Below are positions 1 through 9,638 of a stretch of DNA of 64,000 nucleotides, piece after piece. Each line of letters opens with the position of its first letter. Position 1 is the first letter of the stretch. Position numbers and translations under genes: made by a program. The notes beneath the pieces were generated by a model, which saw only the letters and a program-made list of their open reading frames with translations, had not been told where the DNA came from and ran no database searches. The DNA is from Plantibacter sp. Leaf314 (GTDB taxonomy: Bacteria; Actinomycetota; Actinomycetes; Actinomycetales; Microbacteriaceae): positions 2,091,889-2,155,888 of the forward strand of contig NZ_LMOB01000001.1 of the NCBI RefSeq assembly GCF_001423185.1, given 5' to 3'.

Positions 1-3000
1 GGTCGACCGTCGCTGCGGCCGTCGGGACGGTCGCATCGCGCCGTACCTCGACCACCGACGGCTCCGACACGTTGCCGGCGGCGTCCGTGCCACGGAAGGA
101 CACCGAGGTGACCCCGTCCGTGCTCACGACGACCGGGCCGGTGTACGCCGCCCACTCGCCGGTCCCGACCCGGACCTCGAGGGTCGCGATGAGGTCGCGA
201 TCGTCGACGGCGGTCGCCGAGACGCTCACGTCCTCACGGAACCAGCCGGAGGCGGGTCGCTCGGGGGTGACCGTGGTGGTCACGACCGGGGCGGTGACGT
301 CCGGGACCGGCTGGTCGGCCGCCTCGAACACCTGCCACTCCTTGATCCCCAGGCTGCCCTTGCCGCTCTCGGTGCCACTGGCCTCGAGGAGCAGACGCAG
401 CTTCGTCGTCGTCACCGGGGTGAAGGCGACCGTGTTGAACGCGTCGACCTCGGTCCCGTAGGCGCCGAGCGCCTCGACGTCGACCCACGCGCCGGTGCCG
501 TCTCCGGCCTCGGCGTCCCAGTACTGCGCCTTCCAGGATTCCGGCACCTCGATACCGAGGCCTGCGTCGTCGAGGTTCGAGACGAAGTACGCCCCGGTCT
601 CGCCGACGGTGACCGCCTCGGCCCAGTCGTACTGGACCCACTGCTGACCGATCTGCGGCCACGCGCCCCAGACGCTCGCGTTGTCGTTCGGCGTGACGTC
701 ACCCGACGAGGTCGGAGCGACGTCGTCGTTCAGGCCGTCGACCGTGTTCCAGGCGGCCGTGAACGAGGCCGTGGGGACGGCTCCGATCGCGACGTTCCGG
801 CGCAGCTGACCGTCGCTCTTCGGCACGACGACGCTCGTCTCCGCGGAGACGTTGCCGGCGGTGTCGGTGGCACGGAGGTGGACCGTGGTCTCCTCCAGGC
901 CCACGAGGACCGCCTTGGTGTAGGGCGTCCACTCCGGCGCATCACCGATGCGGACCTCGATGGAGGCGAGGCCTGAACCGGCGTCCGTCGCGGTCGCCTT
1001 GACCGTGCGGGCCGCAGCGTCGGCGACCGGGGTCACCTGCGGTGCGGTCGCATCGATCCGGACGGCGACGTCGGCAGCGGCGGAGCGGTTGCCGGTGGCG
1101 TCGGTCGCGCGGGCGGCGACGGTGTGGACACCGTTCCCACTCACGGCGATCGGGCCGGTGTACGGGACCCAGGCGGCGGCATCGATCGACACCTCGACGA
1201 CGGGCGCCGAGTCGCGGTCGTCGGTCGCGGTGACCGAGACGGTCGCCGGTCCCGTGTGCCAACCCGAAGCCGGGGCTGCCGGGTCGACGGTGAGCGCGAC
1301 CACCGGAGCGGTGTCGTCCTCCTCGCCGCCGCCGGCACCGACGGTCACCGTGGCGGTGGCCGACTTCACCCCCGGGATGGCCGAGTCGACCGTTCCCGTG
1401 ACCTCGAAGACGCCCTCGGCCGCGTACGCCGCCGGGTCGACGGTCGCCCACGTCACCGACAGGTCCTCGCGGGACCCGTCGTTGTAGAGGACGCCGAGTG
1501 AGGCCGGTAGGGCTGGGGCGACCCCGGCCGCGGTGGTGACCGCGACGGGATCGACGGCGTTGATCTGGCCGGGCGCGGTCGTCCGCACCCAGACGGTCGC
1601 CTTCGCGGGCACCGCTGAACCGGTCACGAGACCGACGACGGCGAAGCTGCCCTCGCCCGCGACCTGCTCGGGTGGGATGGACGCCCACGAGACCGGGAGG
1701 TCGGCGTGGCTGCCGTCCGCGAAGGTCGCGTCGACCGTCGCGGGCAGCGTCGGCACGACACCGGTGGTGGTGCGCACGTCGATGGGTTCGATCGCCGTCG
1801 GGGCGACCGCGAACACCTCCCACTCGCTGACCGCGACACCGGCGTACGGGTCGGCTCCGGTGCCGGGACCGGCCGCGCTCAGCACGAGGCGGAGCTTGGT
1901 CGTGGTCACGGCGTCGAACTCGACGGCGTTCGGAGCGTCGCGGTCGACGCCGTACGCGGACGCGCCCGTGACGTCGGCCCAGGCGTCGCCCGTCCAGTAC
2001 TGCGCCTTCCAGGCCTTCGGCACGTTCACACCGGAGCCCGAGGAGGGGTTCGTCTGGTCGGCCCAGAACGACACCGTCGCGGAATCGACCCGGACCGGGT
2101 TCGCCCAGTCGTACTGCAGCCACCTCGTGGCCGGACGACTGCCCGACCAGGTGCCCCAGACATCGGCCTGTGATCCACCGCTGTGGAGCACGGTGCCGTC
2201 GTTGACGGCGTTCACGTTGTTCCATCCCGCCGTGAACTCACCGGTCGGCGTGGCCTCACGGGCGACGTTCTGGCCACCCGCGGACACCGCGCCCTGGACC
2301 ACGAGGTCCTTCGTGCTGGTGAGTTCGCCGTCACTCGCGGTGAGGCGCAGCGTGTACGAACCCTCCGCGGTGAAGCTCGCGGTCGTGGACGCCGAGGTGG
2401 CGTCGCCGAAGATGACGAGACCGTCCTGCGGCGCGTCGACCACGCTCCACGCGGAGGTCACGTCGCCGAGCGGCAGGCCGTCGTCCTTGACCTCGCCGAC
2501 GAGCGCGAGCGTGCCACCGGCCGAATTCGCCTGGTCGACCCAGGCGTTCACCGAGGGAGCCTGGTTGGTGGACGCCGGTGCCTCGACGCCGGTCGCGAAG
2601 AGTTGGAGCTCCTTGACCCCCGTCTTGAACCCGGCGGCGTGGTTGACCGTCAGTCGCACGGCGTCGCCGCTGACCTCGGGGAACTGGACGTGGTTGTAGT
2701 TGGCTCGCGGGTAGACGGGGCCACGGGCCTGGGCCGGGATCGCCGTCCAGGTGTCGCCGTTCCGGACCTCGAGCGAATAGGTCGCCGGCTCCGAGTATCC
2801 CTGCACGGTGGCGGTGGAGGAGGAGTTGTAGAAGTACACCCGGGCGTCGTCGAAGGTCTTGGTGCCTCCGAGCTCGACCACGAGCGAGTCCTTCGCGTTC
2901 GGCGACCCCGCGGTGCCCCAGAAAGGCTCATTGGCGGTCGTGCCGTCCACCGCCGCGGTGGCGGGGCGGCTCGGCGCGGAGAAGCTCGCGCTGACCTCGG

Positions 3001-5545
3001 CACCCTCGGCGGCGTTCGCGGATCCGGCGCTGGCCGGGTCCACGTCGGCGCCGGCCTTGGCGAACAGGTCGACGACCCGGTCACCGGCGGCGAAGGAGAC
3101 GTCCTGCGGCGCCTGCAGCGAGGCCGTCGTCGAGGACAGGACGGTGACGTCGTCCGCCACCTCGACCGCGCCCGTCGCGGGGTCGTAGACGACCTTGCTC
3201 AGGGAGTCGATGGTGAAGGCGAGCTTGCCGTCGAGGAACACCGAGTAGCCCTCCGGGACGCTGTCGCCGTAGTGGCGCTCACCGCCCGGCGCATCCCAGG
3301 TGATCGTGAGGTCCTGGTCGCGGAAGGCGATGTTGTTCGCCGTGAAGTGGTCCCAGTCGATGTCGATCGGATCGAGCTCGATCTTCGCGTCGCTCCGCGG
3401 ACGGAGGCCCATGGTGTCCTCGATCATCGTGAAGTTCGTCGCGCCGAGGATCGTGTGGTGGATCCAGGAGCGGTAGCCGATGTTCTGCGGGTCGGCGTCG
3501 CCGTCGGACCAGAACTCGTTCTGGTCGGGCAGGCGGTTGTCACCACCGTTCTGGTAGTGCGACCAGGCGTTCCAGTACAGGAGCTTCTTGTACCACTCGG
3601 CGTCGATCGCCTTCGTGGGGTAGTCGCGCAGCACCTTCGCCAGCATGCGGAACGTCACGGTGGAGTTGATCACCGAGAAGTTGTTGCTGCCCGGCCCGCC
3701 GTAGTCCGCCTGGTCGGCCTGGTTCGCCGTGTAGAAGGGGAAGATCGGGTACTGTGCGTCGTCCGCGAAGAGGTCGAGCGCCTTGACGTAGTCGTCGGCG
3801 TAGTCCGCGTCACCCGGCTTCGGCATGAGGCCGACGGTGAAGGGGTAGAAGTTGTTGATCTCCTTCCACTTCGCCAGCTTGCCGTCGGACGTGAACCGGT
3901 GCTTGAGGACCTTCGCGTCGGCGTCCCAGAGGAGTTCGACGACCTTGTCCTTGATGCCCTGGGCGAACTCGTCCATCTCGACGGCCTTCGCCTCGTTGCC
4001 GGCCGTCCGGTAGGCGGCGGCTGAGGCGAGCGCGTTGGAGTACAGGTACGCGTTCTCGGTGCGGTCCATGGAGGCGTTCGGGCGTTCGTGGAACGACACC
4101 GCGTCGGCGTCGTTACCCGTCATCGCACCCCAGTTGTAGTCGATGAGGCCGCTGTCGTCGGTGTCGTAGGCGTCGAGCAGGCCCTTCACGTCGTCCTCGG
4201 CGTACTCCGCCAGGTTCTCGGCGATCGCCGTCGGTCCGCCGTGCAGCTGGTACGAGCGCCACGCGGCCTCGGAGATGTACTGCGTGTAGCTGTTCGACCA
4301 GTTGGCCGGGTCGCCCGGGTTGTCGACGAACTTGTAGCTCTTCGAGGTCTCTCCCGCCGACACCCACGGGCCGTAGGAGTAGATCGGGTTGCGGAAGTAC
4401 TTGAGGTCGTCGATGAACATGCCCGTGGTGAGCACGATGGCGTTGTTGTACCCGAGCACGCCCTCCATCGAGGTGGGGAACTGGTAGTCGTTGCCGGGGA
4501 TGTCCGCGTCGAGGAAGTTGAAGCGCATGAGCCACCAGCGGTAGTACAGCGTCTTGTCGATGTTGTCCTCGGGCGTGTCCAGGAAGGGCACGTTGTCGGC
4601 CCACCACTGGTTGTACGCGGTGACCTGCGCCGTGTACGAGGCGTCGGGCGCGAGGCCGCGGACGGCGTCGTACTGCGTGCGCGACTCGGCGATCTCGTCG
4701 GTGACGAAGCCGAGCTGCACCTTGGTGGAGACGGTGCCGCCGGCCGGGACGGCGAGGCTGGTCGTGATGCCGCCGCCGTCCGGGGTGAAGCCGTCGCCGG
4801 AGAGCCGCGGGAAGATCGTCGTGAGCTTGTTGGCCGCCGTGACGACGCCCGTCAGCTCTTCGCCCTCGACGGTCGTCGTGTAGGCGGAGGTCGCGGTCAG
4901 CTGCACGGTGTGTGCGCCGTTCGTGCTGCGGACCTCGAGGCCGGTGACGGCCACGTTCGCGTCGGTGATGTACTTCGTCTGGACGACCTCGATCCCGGTG
5001 GCGGCGTGACGGTGCACACTGCGCCAGTAGCTCGGCGTCTGCACGCGGCTCGCGGTGTCCTCGGTGAGGGTGACGTCGGTGCCGTCGACCTTGGCGGTGA
5101 TCGTGTACGCCGCCTTGCCGTCGATGGCCTCCCAGTAGGCGACCTGACCGCCGAAGCCGAGCTTCGAGGGGTCGTGCTCCTTCATGAAGACCGCGCGCCC
5201 ACGGCTGAACAGCCACTGATTGTCGTCGCCGAAGCTGCCGGTGGTGCCGGTGCGCTGGAGCATCCGGTCCATCCAGAAGTCGGGTCCGCCGAGGGCTCCG
5301 GCTCCGGCTGCGACGTCCGCGTCGAAGATGGCCTGCAGTTGGTTGCCGGCCGTGTACCCCGTGCCGGTCGCCGGGATGGGGGTGTCGCTGCCCGAGAACG
5401 TCGGGTAGCCGATGTCGGCGTTCGCGGCTTGTGCCGGCGCCGTGAGGAAGGTCGTTCCGATGACAGCGAGGACGGCTGTCGCCGCGATCCCGCCGCGCCA
5501 TCTGCGCGACCCCCGCTCGGGGGTGGTGTGCTGTGTTCTGACCAC
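1..5545 (-). CDS. Large secreted six-hairpin glycosidase-like protein with discoidin and Ig-like repeats (3' end outside window)
   Basis: About 1848 codons are visible and the frame is open to the left edge, so the C-terminus is missing. I chose a GTG start because GAGAGGG lies upstream and a signal peptide follows: twin arginines, a hydrophobic stretch, then APAQAANA. The catalytic part (about residues 40-770) looks like an (alpha/alpha)6 glycoside hydrolase of the MGH1-like kind, with WWLMRFNFLD, then FPTSMEGVLGYNNA, and near its end SWIHHTILGATNF. It is followed by a discoidin-like (F5/8C) domain around 850-980, a PKD/Ig-like segment, a second discoidin-like domain around 1090-1250, two group-4 bacterial Ig domains to about 1400, OmpL47-type repeats (YTGPI, RATDATGN), and a third discoidin-like domain followed by a further OmpL47-type repeat at the edge. 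It is probably a cell-surface or secreted polysaccharide hydrolase. Its position next to GH127 suggests arabinose-containing plant glycans; a GH142-type activity is possible but unproven. Confidence 0.8.
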   Translation of the reverse strand, partial: MVRTQHTTPERGSRRWRGGIAATAVLAVIGTTFLTAPAQAANADIGYPTFSGSDTPIPATGTGYTAGNQLQAIFDADVAAGAGALGGPDFWMDRMLQRTGTTGSFGDDNQWLFSRGRAVFMKEHDPSKLGFGGQVAYWEAIDGKAAYTITAKVDGTDVTLTEDTASRVQTPSYWRSVHRHAATGIEVVQTKYITDANVAVTGLEVRSTNGAHTVQLTATSAYTTTVEGEELTGVVTAANKLTTIFPRLSGDGFTPDGGGITTSLAVPAGGTVSTKVQLGFVTDEIAESRTQYDAVRGLAPDASYTAQVTAYNQWWADNVPFLDTPEDNIDKTLYYRWWLMRFNFLDADIPGNDYQFPTSMEGVLGYNNAIVLTTGMFIDDLKYFRNPIYSYGPWVSAGETSKSYKFVDNPGDPANWSNSYTQYISEAAWRSYQLHGGPTAIAENLAEYAEDDVKGLLDAYDTDDSGLIDYNWGAMTGNDADAVSFHERPNASMDRTENAYLYSNALASAAAYRTAGNEAKAVEMDEFAQGIKDKVVELLWDADAKVLKHRFTSDGKLAKWKEINNFYPFTVGLMPKPGDADYADDYVKALDLFADDAQYPIFPFYTANQADQADYGGPGSNNFSVINSTVTFRMLAKVLRDYPTKAIDAEWYKKLLYWNAWSHYQNGGDNRLPDQNEFWSDGDADPQNIGYRSWIHHTILGATNFTMIEDTMGLRPRSDAKIELDPIDIDWDHFTANNIAFRDQDLTITWDAPGGERHYGDSVPEGYSVFLDGKLAFTIDSLSKVVYDPATGAVEVADDVTVLSSTTASLQAPQDVSFAAGDRVVDLFAKAGADVDPASAGSANAAEGAEVSASFSAPSRPATAAVDGTTANEPFWGTAGSPNAKDSLVVELGGTKTFDDARVYFYNSSSTATVQGYSEPATYSLEVRNGDTWTAIPAQARGPVYPRANYNHVQFPEVSGDAVRLTVNHAAGFKTGVKELQLFATGVEAPASTNQAPSVNAWVDQANSAGGTLALVGEVKDDGLPLGDVTSAWSVVDAPQDGLVIFGDATSASTTASFTAEGSYTLRLTASDGELTSTKDLVVQGAVSAGGQNVAREATPTGEFTAGWNNVNAVNDGTVLHSGGSQADVWGTWSGSRPATRWLQYDWANPVRVDSATVSFWADQTNPSSGSGVNVPKAWKAQYWTGDAWADVTGASAYGVDRDAPNAVEFDAVTTTKLRLVLSAAGPGTGADPYAGVAVSEWEVFAVAPTAIEPIDVRTTTGVVPTLPATVDATFADGSHADLPVSWASIPPEQVAGEGSFAVVGLVTGSAVPAKATVWVRTTAPGQINAVDPVAVTTAAGVAPALPASLGVLYNDGSREDLSVTWATVDPAAYAAEGVFEVTGTVDSAIPGVKSATATVTVGAGGGEEDDTAPVVALTVDPAAPASGWHTGPATVSVTATDDRDSAPVVEVSIDAAAWVPYTGPIAVSGNGVHTVAARATDATGNRSAAADVAVRIDATAPQVTPVADAAARTVKATATDAGSGLASIEVRIGDAPEWTPYTKAVLVGLEETTVHLRATDTAGNVSAETSVVVPKSDGQLRRNVAIGAVPTASFTAAWNTVDGLNDDVAPTSSGDVTPNDNASVWGAWPQIGQQWVQYDWAEAVTVGETGAYFVSNLDDAGLGIEVPESWKAQYWDAEAGDGTGAWVDVEALGAYGTEVDAFNTVAFTPVTTTKLRLLLEASGTESGKGSLGIKEWQVFEAADQPVPDVTAPVVTTTVTPERPASGWFREDVSVSATAVDDRDLIATLEVRVGTGEWAAYTGPVVVSTDGVTSVSFRGTDAAGNVSEPSVVEVRRDATVPTAAATVD

Positions 5546-5673
5546 GCTGTCTGATTCCCTCTCGTCGGTGAGTAGGACACTCCCGGGGAGAGTATCGGGA
5601 CACTCATAGCCGCCGCAAGGCTTTTCGGGAGTTTCGGAAAGCGCCGCGGAAAACGGACGATCAGGCACGCGGA

Positions 5674-5725
5674 ATCGCCCGACACCGCCCCGAAATCCTT
5701 GCGATCCGGGGTGGTGTCGGGCGAT
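5674..5725 (-). terminator. Strong hairpin after the GH127 operon
   Basis: Arms 5674-5691 and 5708-5725 form an 18-base-pair stem with a single G-T wobble and a 16-base loop. It lies just downstream of the GH127 stop in the direction of transcription. No T-run follows, so it is either a GC-type terminator or an mRNA-stabilising hairpin before the large secreted hydrolase. Confidence 0.6.
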
Positions 5726-5748
5726 CCGATTGGCCTGTCGAGCGTCGG

Positions 5749-7716
5749 TCAGCTCCGCGTCGTGGGGATCCAGACGCGCATGGTGGACGGACCGCGCTCG
5801 GCCCACGAGTGATACGGCGCGATGGTCGCGGTGAACGACTCGACGTCCCGTGGTGCGTCGAAGCGCTCGGCGTAGGGCCAGGCCGCGTCGACGACCGGGC
5901 GGGCACGGAGCGCGACCGTCAGGCGCCCGTCGGCCGCCTCCTCGACACCCACGTCCGAGTCGATCTCGATGCGGGCGAGCGACTCGTCGCCTCCCGGCAG
6001 ATCGACCGACTCGACGCAGTAGACCTCCGGGCCGCGCTCGATCGCGACTGCGCCGCGGATGGCGTCGACGCGCGGGTCGGGGTGCGTGACCCGCGGCCGC
6101 ATGCCGAAGGACAGCTCGACGACGTCGCCCGCGGCGAACACGCGGGCGACGTCGGCGTACCCGGGGGCGACGTCCTGCGTCTCCTCCGCGCCGCTTGCCG
6201 GCGTGACCGACAGGCGTGCGTCGTCGGCCCAGGACGGCACCCGGATCGAGACGGTCACCGCGTCACGCGGCGCCTCCAGGATCCGCAACGAGACGACTCC
6301 GGAGCGCGGGTAGTCGGTCACCAGCTCGGCACGGAACCGCCCGCCGTGCGCCCCACCGATGCTCGTGTCGATCGTCGCCGACGCGAACTGGTGGATCTGC
6401 ACGCCGTGGTCGTCGCTCGTCGCGACGAAGGCGCCCAGGCTCGCGAGGGTCCTGGCCACGTTCGGCGGGCAGCAGGAGACGTCGAACCAGGGCGCGCGCT
6501 CGGAGGACGAGGCGCGTGGCGACACCTCGTCGTCGGGGCTCGACTCCCCCGGCGTGCGCTGGTGCAGCGTGTTGGCGTAGAAGAACGCGGTGCCGGCTGC
6601 CGACGGCGACGTGGCGACGACGTTGTAGAGGACGCGTTCGATGTGGTCGGCGTACCGGACGTCGCGGTCCTCGAGGAGGAGCCGCCAGCTGAACATGATC
6701 GACGCGATACCGGCGCAGGTCTCGGAGTAGGCCCGGTCGGACGGCAGTTCGAAGTCCTCGCCGAACGCCTCATCCTGGTGGTGCGAGCCCTGACCACCGG
6801 TCAGGTAGGTGCGGCGCGCGATCGTGCGGTCCCACTGGCCGCGGAGGGCCTCGAGCAGACCGGTGTCGCCCTGCTCGACGGCGATGTCCGTCGCCCCTGC
6901 GGCGAGGTAGTTGGCGCGGACCGCGTGACCCCGCAGCGCCTCGGCCTCGCGGATCGGGACGTCGTCCTGGAAGTACGCCCGGCCGTATTCGATGTCCGCG
7001 AGGACCCCGGTGCCGCGCCGTTCGACGAAGAGCGAGGCGAGGTCGAGGTACCGCGACTCCCCCGTCACCCGGGCGAGCTCCGCGAGACCGACCTCCACCT
7101 CGGCGTGCCCGCACACCGACTGGATGCCGTCGGTGCCGAAGACCTCGCAGATGAGGTCGGCGGCACGCGTCGCGATGCCGAGCAGGCCGTCGTCGGCGCC
7201 CGGGCTCGTCCGCTCCCGGGCGACCGCCGCCTGGAAGAGGTGACCGAGGCAGTACAGCTCGTGACCCCACTCGAGGTCGGACCAGCGCTCACCCTGCCCA
7301 GGGCGCCCGAAGCGGGTGTTGACGTAGCCGTCCGCCTCCTGGGCGCCGGCCACCCGGTCGACGACGCTGCGGAACCGCGACTCCAAGGCATCGTCGCCGC
7401 CGAGCCGTCCGAGCTCCCACGCGACGGCCTCGAGGTACTTGTAGACCTCGGAGTCGGCGAACTCCCGCCCGCGGCGACCCTCGGGAAGGGTGCCCGCGGC
7501 GGCGAGGTCGAAGTTGCGGAGCCATCCCTCGCGCTCGAGCCAGTGCTCGACGTGCGGCAGGGTCGCGGCGCCGTTCACGCGCTGGCGGTCGGCCCAGAAC
7601 CCGTCCGTGATCCGGACCTCGTCCAGCCCGAGTGGGGAGAGCGCACCGGTGGTGGGGACGACCGGAGCCATGCTCAGGGCGGTGTGCGTCGACGTGTTGC
7701 TGATGGTGGTGCTCAT
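5749..7716 (-). CDS. GH127 (DUF1680) beta-L-arabinofuranosidase
   Basis: This 655-residue protein has the size and motifs of the GH127 family, typified by bifidobacterial HypBA1, which removes beta-L-arabinofuranose from arabino-oligosaccharides. The family's zinc/cysteine site is visible: E332 and C334 in SETCAG and the adjacent C415-C416 in SCCPPN, one of which should be the catalytic nucleophile. An N-terminal DGFWADRQR and the ITDGF region are also typical. I used the ATG at 7716 rather than the longer open frame; it starts 2 bases after the upstream permease stop. There is no signal peptide, so it should act in the cytoplasm on oligosaccharides brought in by the adjoining ABC importer. 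Substrate specificity is inferred from the family. Confidence 0.88.
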   Translation of the reverse strand: MSTTISNTSTHTALSMAPVVPTTGALSPLGLDEVRITDGFWADRQRVNGAATLPHVEHWLEREGWLRNFDLAAAGTLPEGRRGREFADSEVYKYLEAVAWELGRLGGDDALESRFRSVVDRVAGAQEADGYVNTRFGRPGQGERWSDLEWGHELYCLGHLFQAAVARERTSPGADDGLLGIATRAADLICEVFGTDGIQSVCGHAEVEVGLAELARVTGESRYLDLASLFVERRGTGVLADIEYGRAYFQDDVPIREAEALRGHAVRANYLAAGATDIAVEQGDTGLLEALRGQWDRTIARRTYLTGGQGSHHQDEAFGEDFELPSDRAYSETCAGIASIMFSWRLLLEDRDVRYADHIERVLYNVVATSPSAAGTAFFYANTLHQRTPGESSPDDEVSPRASSSERAPWFDVSCCPPNVARTLASLGAFVATSDDHGVQIHQFASATIDTSIGGAHGGRFRAELVTDYPRSGVVSLRILEAPRDAVTVSIRVPSWADDARLSVTPASGAEETQDVAPGYADVARVFAAGDVVELSFGMRPRVTHPDPRVDAIRGAVAIERGPEVYCVESVDLPGGDESLARIEIDSDVGVEEAADGRLTVALRARPVVDAAWPYAERFDAPRDVESFTATIAPYHSWAERGPSTMRVWIPTTRS

Positions 7717-7718
7717 GG

Positions 7719-8642
7719 TTACCCCTTGAAGGCGCCGGACATGAAGCCGCGCACGTAGTGACGTTGGAGGATGAGGAAGAGGAGGATGCACGGCAACGCG
7801 AGGACGACGACACCGGCTTCGGTCGCGCCGTAGTCGACGACGCCCTGCACCTGACCGCGCAGGTTCGAGACCGCGAGCGGCAGCGTCATCTTCGCCGAGT
7901 CGTTGATGAGGATGAGGGGCGCCATGAAGTCGTTCCACGCCGCGAGGAACGCGAACAGTCCGACCGTGATGAGGCCGGGCTTCACCGCCGGCACGAGCAC
8001 CTTCCACAGCACGGTCCACGAGGTGCAGCCGTCGACCATCGCCGCCTCGTCGAGCTCCTTCGGGATCGACTCGAACGCGATGCGCATCATGAAGGTCGAG
8101 AACGGCAGCTGGAACATGGTGAGGACGAGCGCCACCCCGACGAGCGAGTTGGAGAGCCCGACCAGGTTGAGCAGCACGTACAGCGGGATGAGCAGCGTGG
8201 CGTACGGGACCATGAGGATCGCGATGGTCGCGAGGAACAGGGCGTTCTTCCCGCGGAACTGGAACCGGGCGAACGCGTACCCGCCGAAGAGTGAGATGAC
8301 GAGCGTCAGGATGACGGTGAGCAAGGAGACGAACACCGAGTTGCCGACGTACTGCAGGATGCCGTCCTGGTAGCCCGCGAGCGTGATGTAGTTGCCGAAC
8401 CCCCAGCCCTCGGTCTGGTTCGTGCCGGCGAGCGGGGAGACCGAACGCACGGCGGTCCAGACGAGCGGGTAGAGGAAGATCACGGCGAGCGCCGCGGTGA
8501 AGATCCAGAACGGCATCCTGATGGCGATGCCGAAGAAGTTCGTGGGCTTGGCCTCGCGTCCGCGGCCGCGAGCGCGTCCGTGTCCGCGGACGTCGGGCAT
8601 CGTCGAGGTGACGGTGGCCGGTTCCTTCCGGGTGATGGTCAT
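7719..8642 (-). CDS. ABC sugar importer permease, MalG/CUT1 type
   Basis: This 307-residue integral membrane protein has about six membrane segments and the MalG-family EAA-like loop (ESIPKELDEAAMVDG) that contacts the ATPase, near the middle of the C-terminal half. The N-terminal 35 residues are basic and cytoplasmic. Its ATG is 2 bases after the stop of the partner permease, indicating translational coupling. It should form the heterodimeric channel of the arabino-oligosaccharide importer. No ATPase gene lies in the operon, so a shared MsmK-type ATPase from elsewhere is probably used, as is common in actinobacteria. Confidence 0.9.
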   Translation of the reverse strand: MTITRKEPATVTSTMPDVRGHGRARGRGREAKPTNFFGIAIRMPFWIFTAALAVIFLYPLVWTAVRSVSPLAGTNQTEGWGFGNYITLAGYQDGILQYVGNSVFVSLLTVILTLVISLFGGYAFARFQFRGKNALFLATIAILMVPYATLLIPLYVLLNLVGLSNSLVGVALVLTMFQLPFSTFMMRIAFESIPKELDEAAMVDGCTSWTVLWKVLVPAVKPGLITVGLFAFLAAWNDFMAPLILINDSAKMTLPLAVSNLRGQVQGVVDYGATEAGVVVLALPCILLFLILQRHYVRGFMSGAFKG

Positions 8643-8644
8643 GC

Positions 8645-9562
8645 TCAGTCCTCGACCTTCTTGCTGAACGCGCGGATCTGCACGATGTTGATGACGATGA
8701 GCGCGGCGAGCACGAGGACCGAGAGGGCGCCGGCGACGCCGAGGTTGTTCGGGCCCTGGAACGCCACGTTGTAGATGAGCTGGACGACGGTGATCGTGCT
8801 GTTGTCCGGGCCGCCCTTGGTGAGGATGTAGAACTGCTCGAACGCGAGCAGGGAACCGGTGACGCACATCACCGTGGTGAGCGCGAGGGTGGGCTTCAGG
8901 AGCGGGACGGTGATGTCGCGGAAGGTCTGCCAACGGGATGCGCCGTCGATGCGGGCCGCCTCGTACACCTCCTCGGGGATCCCCTGGAGGCCGACGAGCA
9001 TGAGCAGCATGTAGAAGCCGGCGAAGCGCCAGACGATGAGGAACACCGTGGACCAGAGCGCCGCGTCGGGGGTGCCGAGGAACGTGAAGCCCATGGCCTT
9101 CGTGAGGTCGGCGAACGGGCCGGCGATCGGCGAGTAGAGCACGTAGAAGAGGAGCGACGCCGAGGCGAGGCCGAGGGCGCTCGGGATGAGGAAGGCGGTG
9201 CGGAGGAACCCCTTCCACCGGCTGGACTCCTGCACGAGGAGCGCGAGGCCGAGACCGAGGCCGATGAGGAGGACGGTCGCGATGACCGTGTACTTCAGCG
9301 TGAAGACGACCGAGTCGAGGAAGAAGCGGTTGTCGATCGCCTTCGGGAAGTTCTCGGGGAAGTTCACACCCTGGTTCCCGCCGAGGAGGGGCCAGTCGGA
9401 CGCTGCCATCTGGAACACGAGTCCGAGCGGGACGAGGAACAGCAGGATGACGAAGACGGCCGTCGGGAGCGCGAAGAGCCAGCCGGTGCGGGCGTGCACG
9501 GCTCGACGTCTCCTGGCTCCGACCGAGTCCGTCGGGCCTCGTCTGGCGAGGGTGGTACTCAT
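8645..9562 (-). CDS. ABC sugar importer permease, MalF/CUT1 type
   Basis: This 305-residue permease has a basic N-terminus, six predicted membrane segments and the MalF-type EAA loop (GIPEEVYEAARIDGAS). I took ATG 9562, preceded by AAAGG about 8 bases upstream; a longer frame exists but has no ribosome-binding site. It lies between the binding-protein gene (76-base gap) and the second permease, in one leftward operon ending with GH127. Confidence 0.9.
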   Translation of the reverse strand: MSTTLARRGPTDSVGARRRRAVHARTGWLFALPTAVFVILLFLVPLGLVFQMAASDWPLLGGNQGVNFPENFPKAIDNRFFLDSVVFTLKYTVIATVLLIGLGLGLALLVQESSRWKGFLRTAFLIPSALGLASASLLFYVLYSPIAGPFADLTKAMGFTFLGTPDAALWSTVFLIVWRFAGFYMLLMLVGLQGIPEEVYEAARIDGASRWQTFRDITVPLLKPTLALTTVMCVTGSLLAFEQFYILTKGGPDNSTITVVQLIYNVAFQGPNNLGVAGALSVLVLAALIVINIVQIRAFSKKVED

Positions 9563-9638
9563 GGGTGGACCTTTCGAAGCGGGTGGGTGCGGGTGCGCCG
9601 TCACAGCGGGGGATGCGACGACGCACCCGCGGGTCGGA

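Noticed and set aside
2183..4024. Plus-strand open frame of 613 codons within the large hydrolase.
   Set aside because: The minus frame contains the signal peptide, catalytic and Ig-like domains without a stop; this frame has only low-complexity sequence.
5640..5748. Considered as a LacI operator region for the large hydrolase (CTTTTCGG .. CGGAAAG).
   Set aside because: The symmetry is too weak and only loosely like the confirmed-looking operator at 11061.
5809..7758. Plus-strand open frame of 649 codons.
   Set aside because: It is antisense to GH127, which has all zinc/cysteine residues.
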